DNA of 64,000 bases, taken from contig AP031352.1 in assembly GCA_037833965.1 (NCBI GenBank), forward strand, positions 30,506,501-30,570,500, read 5' to 3'. This document shows, one piece after another, positions 59,101 through 64,000 of this stretch (its first letter is position 1; each line of letters begins with the position of its first letter). The notes beneath the pieces were generated by a model. That model worked only from the letters and a program-made list of their open reading frames with translations. It did no database searches and was not told the origin of the DNA. This DNA comes from Marchantia polymorpha subsp. ruderalis (taxonomy: Eukaryota; Streptophyta; Marchantiopsida; Marchantiales; Marchantiaceae). The position numbers and the translations under genes were made by a program.

Positions 59101-60062
59101 ACTCAGCTCAGATTCATATCAATTTCAATTTTTAATCAAGTAACAAACACCAACACGCTGTATTGTGATAGTCAATTTCATATGATTCAGTCCATTGATA
59201 ATTTCATAGCGCCGGAGCCAACACATATTCGTGAAGAGAAAACCCACATGGCATAGTATATATATTTGTTTTTTTATATATATATGAGGTGAAAGAAAGG
59301 AAGTCGTGCGATTATGACACTGTGACATGGTGAGGTTGGACGATCATAGGCATCAGCACAGAGAGGGGAAGGCTGCCATAAATTCCAGATCTCAGATTAG
59401 AAAATGCTGGTCAAGGGGCGAATAGCACTTGCGGACTTTCAGCACAGTATCCAAAATTATATCCTTATTTATCCACACCGAACAATTTAACGGAACAAGT
59501 GAAGGGCGTGGTGGGCAGGCAAGAATGGGAGGTTGGATTCGCCATCATAAGCAGACCAAAGGAGCCAGGGTGTAGAAATCATCGCCATTGGTCAGATAGC
59601 CTAGCCGTTGACTGACTGAGTGGAACGCGGTCACCACATGTCTCGTCCTCCGCTAGCTCCCGGCGGGAGCACTGCGTCACGTCTGACGTATGGCTCGACG
59701 ATCCCGCCGGGACTGCCCCGTGAGGCAGGCATATGGCGAATCGCCTCCTCGTTTGTCGATGCATCTGAACTCAGGCTCTGTTGAGCTGATTGGGCCTCGA
59801 TGAGAGAGATGTCAGTTACTGCCTGCTTTGTACAAGGCTTGCTACTTTGGTGGGAGGATTTGGAGTATAGTCTCGGGTTGTTCCAATTGAGGTGATTGGA
59901 TCTCGATCCTTCCTGTCGAGTTCATGAGTTACAGCCTCCATTGTAAAAGCCTTACTACCTCGACAGACAGAATTGGAATATGGTTTGAGGATGTTCCGAG
60001 GGCAAGATATTCAAATAGTTTAGTAATGTCTTGGCTTCCTGTTGATTGGATTTATGCATAGA
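53174..60062. other. long AT-rich stretch without a supported gene
   Basis: It holds short hairpins (54499-54538, 54672-54704, 58010-58045), A/T runs and scattered frames of 60-125 codons. The longest, 54234-54611 on -, starts at TTG and has no recognisable domain. A frame at 55367-55567 (+) reads like protein (FGGPFRVFPSATIPCKAVYL) but is isolated. A GC-richer strip lies at about 59575-59770. None is strong enough to call as a gene. Confidence 0.45.
54672..54704. repeat. 16-bp perfect inverted repeat, 1-base loop
   Basis: GATTTTATAGTTATGA at 54672-54687 and its exact complement at 54689-54704 around a single G. Confidence 0.93.
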
Positions 60063-60476
60063 TTAGAGTATATACTTGCTTACCTCTCCTAGAAAAGAGA
60101 GGTTATCATTTTCTTCATCATCTTGTAGGAAATAATTTAATCTACATGGATATTTATTCAACATGGATCTAGTGTAGATATGCCTAGCTAATGCAATCAT
60201 AATATTCCTCCACAGGATTGAAGTCGAATATTTTGCTTCATGTATAATTGACCCACATAGTTTGGAGTTTTTAAGAGCTATCTGACATGTTGTATCTAAA
60301 TACTTCGACAGTGAGTCTATGGCATTTTGTCTCATGTTGACTATTTGATTTATGACTTGATGGAGATTCTCATCAATGTTGTTTATTTTTCCCTGAATCC
60401 ACGAATCCCCAGCGAAGAAATCTAGAAACGTGCAAACGATGAAGGCAAAAGTAAAAAATGCTATGGATTTGCATGT
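60063..60476 (-). CDS. possible secreted protein frame lacking an ATG
   Basis: A 137-codon frame on - opens right after a stop with CKSIAFFTFAFIVCTFLDFF, which looks like a signal peptide core, followed by a hydrophilic, probably helical region with cysteines (TTCQIALKNSKLCGS) and an acidic end (LQDDEENDNLSFLGEVSKYI). The first in-frame ATG (60335) would remove the hydrophobic part. Either the start lies in an upstream exon or the original start codon has been lost. No family recognised. Confidence 0.35.
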   Translation of the reverse strand, partial: TCKSIAFFTFAFIVCTFLDFFAGDSWIQGKINNIDENLHQVINQIVNMRQNAIDSLSKYLDTTCQIALKNSKLCGSIIHEAKYSTSILWRNIMIALARHIYTRSMLNKYPCRLNYFLQDDEENDNLSFLGEVSKYIL

Positions 60477-60479
60477 TTA

Positions 60480-62040
60480 GATATGGGGTATATATGTGTT
60501 TCTATGAGTCGTGAGAGTAACCAATGATGATGGAGTAGATTCAGACAAGAAAATGTTCACAGAATTGTTTGCAGATCTATCCATGTGAGGATAGCTAATT
60601 GTATAAGATTTTTAAACAAGAATAGAGAACTATTTTGGGTTGCATCAGATATTGAATCATTTTCAATCCATGTTCAACAGAAATCATGACTAACAAACGT
60701 AAGAATTATATCATTTGAATTGTTTTTTTTAAAAAGTGATCATTTTTTAATAGTGAAGAAACGTAGTAGAATTTTCTAGATCACAAAGAGAAATGATGTC
60801 TTTTCAAACTAATCTAGATAACTTACTTAAGTTCAAGTAATAATTTCTTATTTAAAAAAATCAATATTATTGTTGGCATTTTTTTGACGCCATGATGTTG
60901 AGCAATCAAAACTAGCTCCAACAAAGTTACAAAGTTTAAAATGACAAAGTTTTATGTCATTGAAATGTTATAATTTGTAAAAAATGAAGAATGAGTTGGG
61001 TTCTTATTAGGGTTTTAAAAATAAAGTAAGAGAGAATAATCTCCATAATTTAATCATTTGATTCAATTTGTATCCAAAATAGATATAAAAAAATAATTTC
61101 AAAATTTTATGTCCTTGAAATTCCATGAACCAAATTGAAAAATCATTGCATAAGCAACTTTGAGAATTTTGCCTCACACGAATCGATATTATCTATAGCA
61201 TCTACAAAAATCTATTCATGCGAGGCAAAATGTGATTGCAGTGTTTTTGAAAGGATACGGATACACAAGAAGAACCATGAGCCATGCCATTTTTGTTGGT
61301 GCTAACTTTGATACGAATTCTATTATGGGTTCGTTTATGACGTAACGTGATCCAACATGTCTGATTCGTCATTACTTTATATATCCCACAAGGGCTGAAA
61401 GTCCATAAAACATGCCATAATGTATCACTTGGCATAAGCACATGAGGTGGGTTATCACATCAACAACAGTCACTCTGGGTATTAATGTTGATCTCTTAAC
61501 TGATTATTCTTGGTAACCGATTTGGGTTGTTAGAGTCAACCGCTGGCGAGGGGGTGTTAGGTCTAGATTGCTTGGCCCTCACCATCCTTGCGGCTTTCTT
61601 ACTCGTTCATCAATTTTCTACAAGTTCACAAGCGCTTCCCGTGCTATTGGAGCATTCAGTGCCAAATGATCATATCGGGCAAAGTCGCTGGCAAATTGGC
61701 GGTAGCTTCCCGTCTTGTCGTCAGGTCAGGTACAGTACAGTACAGTCATGACTTAATTGTGAGGAAGATAAATACATGTAATGCAAACGGCGATTTTTTG
61801 TAAATATTTCTCGTTAGGAATCCTCGACAGTCAGTCCTTCCCAAATTGTCCGGTTGTCCGGTTGTCTTCGGCATCTCATAAGTCTCGAAACGACGTCATT
61901 CATCGAGCAGCAGGCTGCGATCCCCAGGGACAAATTATCCCTTGCCAACTTGCCGACATCTGCCGGTGGACCCTGGAGATTGTCGTATCTTTGCGACTCA
62001 GTGACCGGGAGATGCCTTGAACCTTGTCGAACTTCTGCGA
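60480..62040. other. intergenic, AT-rich then mixed
   Basis: AT-rich to about 61.5 kb, then of balanced composition. A short CAGTA-type repeat lies at about 61725-61745. Frames of up to 79 codons overlap each other and none is convincing. Confidence 0.45.
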
Positions 62041-64000
62041 AGTTAGAACACGTGTACGTGTAAAAGGCGGTGACTATAAAAGGAACCTCACCCTGTCCTA
62101 AGCGGACGAGCTTGCTTAGTGGGAGCTCCCGTCGGGATGAGCGCGGGAGCAGGGCTACTTCTGGAGGTCTAAGTCACGGACAGGCGATGATAGCGATGCA
62201 CGTGTCAGAGAAGGCCTGCAGTTGCAGTTGCAGCGGAGCCCTCGGTCCGGGCAGAAAAGGTGACCCGGTTCACGCGGCGCCAATGATGCCTGCGTGATTG
62301 GGAGTGGGTTGGGACGGACGTGGTTACCACGAGGCGGTCGTGGTCGACTGTGCCATGCCAGTCAGTCAGGAAGTCAGTCAGTCAGTCAGTCAGTCAGTCA
62401 GTCGTCCATGAAAAGCCGCGGGCGAAGTCGACGGGCATGTCTTTTCTGTGGAGCCGAGCGATGACTGGCAGGCACCACGGGCGCTGCTGTCGGGGCCAGA
62501 CGAGGCTCGAGTGTCGGTTCGTGTTTGCACCTGTGCGGCGCTGTTGAGCTGAATCGATCGAGCAGGGCGAGCTCGTCGTGCTTGTGACTGACTGACTCGA
62601 TAGTCACTCTTTTCATGAACGGGGTGGACACGGAACCTCTTCTCGATTTCGTACAGCGTTCTCTTGGGCTCTGTTGCGCGAGTCGTGGAAATTCATCCAG
62701 TCTTGGCATGAATCGATCCTCCTTTCACACGAGGAAATTTTAGATCTGGGGAGAGAGAAGAAGAGAATTCGGGATTTGCCTCGGTCTGAAACCGGGACGA
62801 GGAGCTCGGAGGTCCAGACAGATCAGATGGAGGTGCAGAGCAGATGCCAGCAGCAGTTGCGTGGACGATCTGACCAATTTTGGGTAAGTATGCGCAAATT
62901 GTGTCCCACGTACCCTCGGGCCCTCGGGCACAGCAAAACCCCCACGAACATGCACTGATTGTGACCGGAATTGCTGGACACTGTTGAAGTACATGCACGA
63001 CGGAGGGTGTTCGGGCACCGAAGGCCGCTGGGAAACGAAAGCTTCCAGCACCATCCGTTCGGAGCTTTTTATCCTCGCTCCACCTTCCCCTCGAAGCTGA
63101 CCTGTCCGAGGCGTTTTGCGATCGTCAACCACAGGAACCCGACGAGACGAAGATTTCGATCAATTCGGACGTAAACCGCCATGCCACCTGTACGGGTCGC
63201 TGCTTTTGGAGAATTCGAGGAAAGCCCGAAAGAAAAGCGAGCTAAACATCGGCGAGGTGCTTAGGCTCCTGAGTCTTAGGGACTAGTAGATCGGCGGAGG
63301 CACACTTATCAGAGGTACACGTGAAGCAAGGATAGATCGTTGGCGGAAGAGAAGGCAAGGCAGGGCAGGGAAAGGCAAGGTAAGTAGCCCGAAGACGAGC
63401 CATGTCACGACGGCGATTGCAGTGGGGCCCGATCGGGAGCTCTGTTTATGCCATTCGGTGAGACTTGAGAAGCTACTGACTGACGGACCGTAGACGTAGA
63501 CATGGCACACGAGATGAATCATCTCATACTTCGAGCCTAGGGGAGGTGGGCGGGAGGCAGGAGAGAGGGAAGGCGGGAGGCAGGGAGGAAAGACCCGAGC
63601 CTTCGCTCGTCCAGACCCGGAGGGGCAGGGCTCAGCTTGCTTGGTCGTAGCGCAGGCGAGGTACATATATGAGGCGCGGATGGAGAATCACTGTACGAAG
63701 GTCCAGTAGCTCATTCGGTGGCTGCCAGAGAGACGCTCACCGTCTGCTAGTTTTTCGTTAGATTTCTGTCCGGGACAAATCCGCAACGGTCCGGATCTCT
63801 GCTCTTTTCGTCAGACTCCTGCGCTGCCGAGGAGGTAGCTTCTGAGCGCAGGCGACGACTTTTGGATCAGGCGACTTTGTCGGGTCTAGATTTCAGAAGG
63901 AGCGCGGAATCGTTTGTGGTGCTCGTTGCAGGATTCGATTTGAGCTCAAATCCCAGCGCGCGACGCCACAGGGAATTTAGAAATCATGAAAATAGCTCTA
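62041..64000. other. GC-rich right end, perhaps promoter or leader of a gene beyond the window
   Basis: Composition changes to GC- and CpG-rich, like 1-1.86 kb. A TATAAA is at 62075-62080 and a TACATATAT strip at about 63661. Frames on both strands are short and mutually overlapping. An ATG at 63986 (MKIAL at the window edge) could be the start of a gene running to the right; only 15 bases of it are visible. Confidence 0.4.
62359..62403 (+). repeat. GTCA microsatellite
   Basis: About eleven GTCA units with one interruption (GGAA) near the start. Confidence 0.92.

Noticed and set aside
62070-62297. 75-codon frame next to a TATAAA motif
   Set aside because: It begins within a few bases of the motif itself, so it could not be its product, and it has no domain.

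Overview
The window looks like nuclear DNA of a land plant. It carries eukaryotic tRNA genes (tRNA-Ser GCT and tRNA-Ala AGC of plant type), a plant GeBP/DUF573-like DNA-binding protein gene, an F-box gene, hAT transposon remains, a long solo LTR and TATA-box promoters. The single-exon F-box gene, the isolated genes and the sharp alternation of GC-rich and AT-rich blocks fit a bryophyte, perhaps a liverwort such as Marchantia. That species guess is inference; no marker gene settles it.

Layout. 1-1.86 kb is GC-rich with G-quadruplex-type tracts and no convincing gene. A repeat mosaic with inverted ends (about 1.88-3.37 kb) precedes an intact GeBP/DUF573-like gene (3850-5127, +). 5.1-12.2 kb is mostly AT-rich and gene-free, with a 57-bp minisatellite at 8.3-8.6 kb and a small GC-rich island at 10.6-10.95 kb. 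A truncated second copy of the GeBP-like gene lies at 12.2-12.96 kb (-), followed by an intact F-box gene (13521-14897, +).

The centre of interest is about 17-49 kb. It is an array of eight copies of one ancestral unit in alternating orientation, called here M1, P1, M2, P2, M3, P3, M4 and M5 (M on -, P on +). Each unit carries, or once carried, a small secreted protein gene: a conserved signal peptide followed by repeats of the tripeptide L-P-x (LPTLPPLP...). Five copies look intact (M1, P1, P2, P3, M5), two are broken (M2, M4) and one is deleted (M3). The flanks of M and P genes are homologous in inverted orientation, so P-M tail-to-tail pairs form inverted repeats, and the pair has been triplicated. 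Decayed relatives of the F-box gene sit upstream of M1, M4 and M5. A 3.08-kb solo LTR with a 5-bp target duplication split pair 2, and a decayed hAT transposon split M4.

The right part (49-64 kb) holds two tRNA genes, a probable hAT scrap, a 69-bp direct repeat, one possible secreted-protein reading frame lacking a start codon, and a GC-rich end region that may be the promoter and leader of a gene beyond the window.

A cross-cutting feature is the number of near-perfect short inverted repeats with loops of 0 to 7 bases. At least two of these occur in one copy of a duplicated segment and not in its sister copy.
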